Positions 6,831-6,926 of a stretch of DNA of 6,926 bases are shown here, in pieces; the first letter of the stretch is position 1, and every line of letters begins with the position of its first letter. The notes below the pieces were generated by a model that was given only the letters and a program-made list of their open reading frames with translations, ran no database searches and was not told the origin of the DNA. A program made the translations under genes and the position numbers. Location of the stretch: positions 1 to 6,926 of the forward strand of contig JAEZAI010000058.1 in the NCBI GenBank assembly GCA_023427825.1. Direction: 5' to 3'. Source of the DNA: Actinomycetes bacterium (GTDB taxonomy: Bacteria > Actinomycetota > Acidimicrobiia > Acidimicrobiales > Microtrichaceae).

Positions 6831-6903
6831 CCCGACCTCCCCGGTTCTGTTGTGCAGAACCGGAGGGATCCTTCCGGTTCTGCACAACAGAACGGAGGTC
6901 GGG
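6831..6903. repeat. Large nested inverted repeat after pepF (candidate bidirectional terminator or REP-like element)
   Basis: Arms 6831-6863 and 6874-6903 pair over 30 bp, with only a 3-nt CCG bulge at 6841-6843, around a short centre containing GGATCC. Each arm is itself a small hairpin. The left is GTTCTG-TTGTG-CAGAAC, extended to a 9-bp stem with CCG/CGG; the right is GTTCTG-CACAA-CAGAAC. The two 5-nt loops are complementary. The whole element reads nearly the same on both strands. It starts 10 bp after the pepF TGA and lacks a T-tract. Termination of pepF, perhaps also of a convergent gene beyond the window, is the simplest role; a dispersed palindromic repeat is the alternative. Confidence 0.7.
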
Positions 6904-6926
6904 AGTCAGGTCGCGCAGGGGTGAGT

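Noticed and set aside
4852..6924. Rightward 690-codon frame overlapping pepF, and the leftward 417-codon frame at 4943-6196
   Set aside because: Both are out-of-frame or antisense shadows of pepF, whose frame carries all M3 catalytic residues.

Overview
The window is very GC-rich DNA, with G or C at most third codon positions and frequent GTG starts. It is most likely chromosomal DNA of a high-GC actinobacterium. Two signs support this: a perfect actinobacterial-type LexA (SOS) box in front of a DnaE2-type polymerase gene, and two apparently leaderless GTG genes with identical TAGCCT -10 hexamers. A deep actinobacterial lineage such as Acidimicrobiia is possible, but that is only a guess.

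Layout. Three genes read leftward. From right to left these are an AlkB-family 2-oxoglutarate/Fe(II) dioxygenase (4849 to 4217), a double-repeat TMEM175/DUF1211 membrane protein (4070 to 2772), and dnaE2, the error-prone DNA polymerase III alpha subunit (2712 to 1, C-terminus cut off by the window edge). One gene reads rightward, a pepF-like M3 oligoendopeptidase (4958 to 6820). It is divergent from alkB across a 108-bp intergenic region. A large nested inverted repeat (6831 to 6903) lies 10 bp after the pepF stop and is the likely transcription end.

How the parts may work together. AlkB reverses alkylation damage on bases and DnaE2 is the SOS-induced translesion polymerase, so the leftward strand looks like a small DNA-damage cluster. 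The LexA palindrome (2725 to 2740) sits between the TMEM175 stop and the dnaE2 start, where it fills the -35/-10 spacer. dnaE2 therefore almost certainly has its own damage-inducible promoter, whatever read-through it receives from upstream. The cation channel-like gene between the two repair genes has no obvious link to repair. The imuA/imuB partners of DnaE2 are not in the window. PepF is a cytosolic peptide-degrading housekeeping enzyme with its own promoter.

I see no RNA genes, insertion sequences, CRISPR arrays or prophage signs. Most of the window is ordinary core-type content. The points worth a second look are the LexA box and leaderless promoter geometry, the tandem two-repeat TMEM175, two sizeable inverted repeats, and the uncertain AlkB N-terminus.
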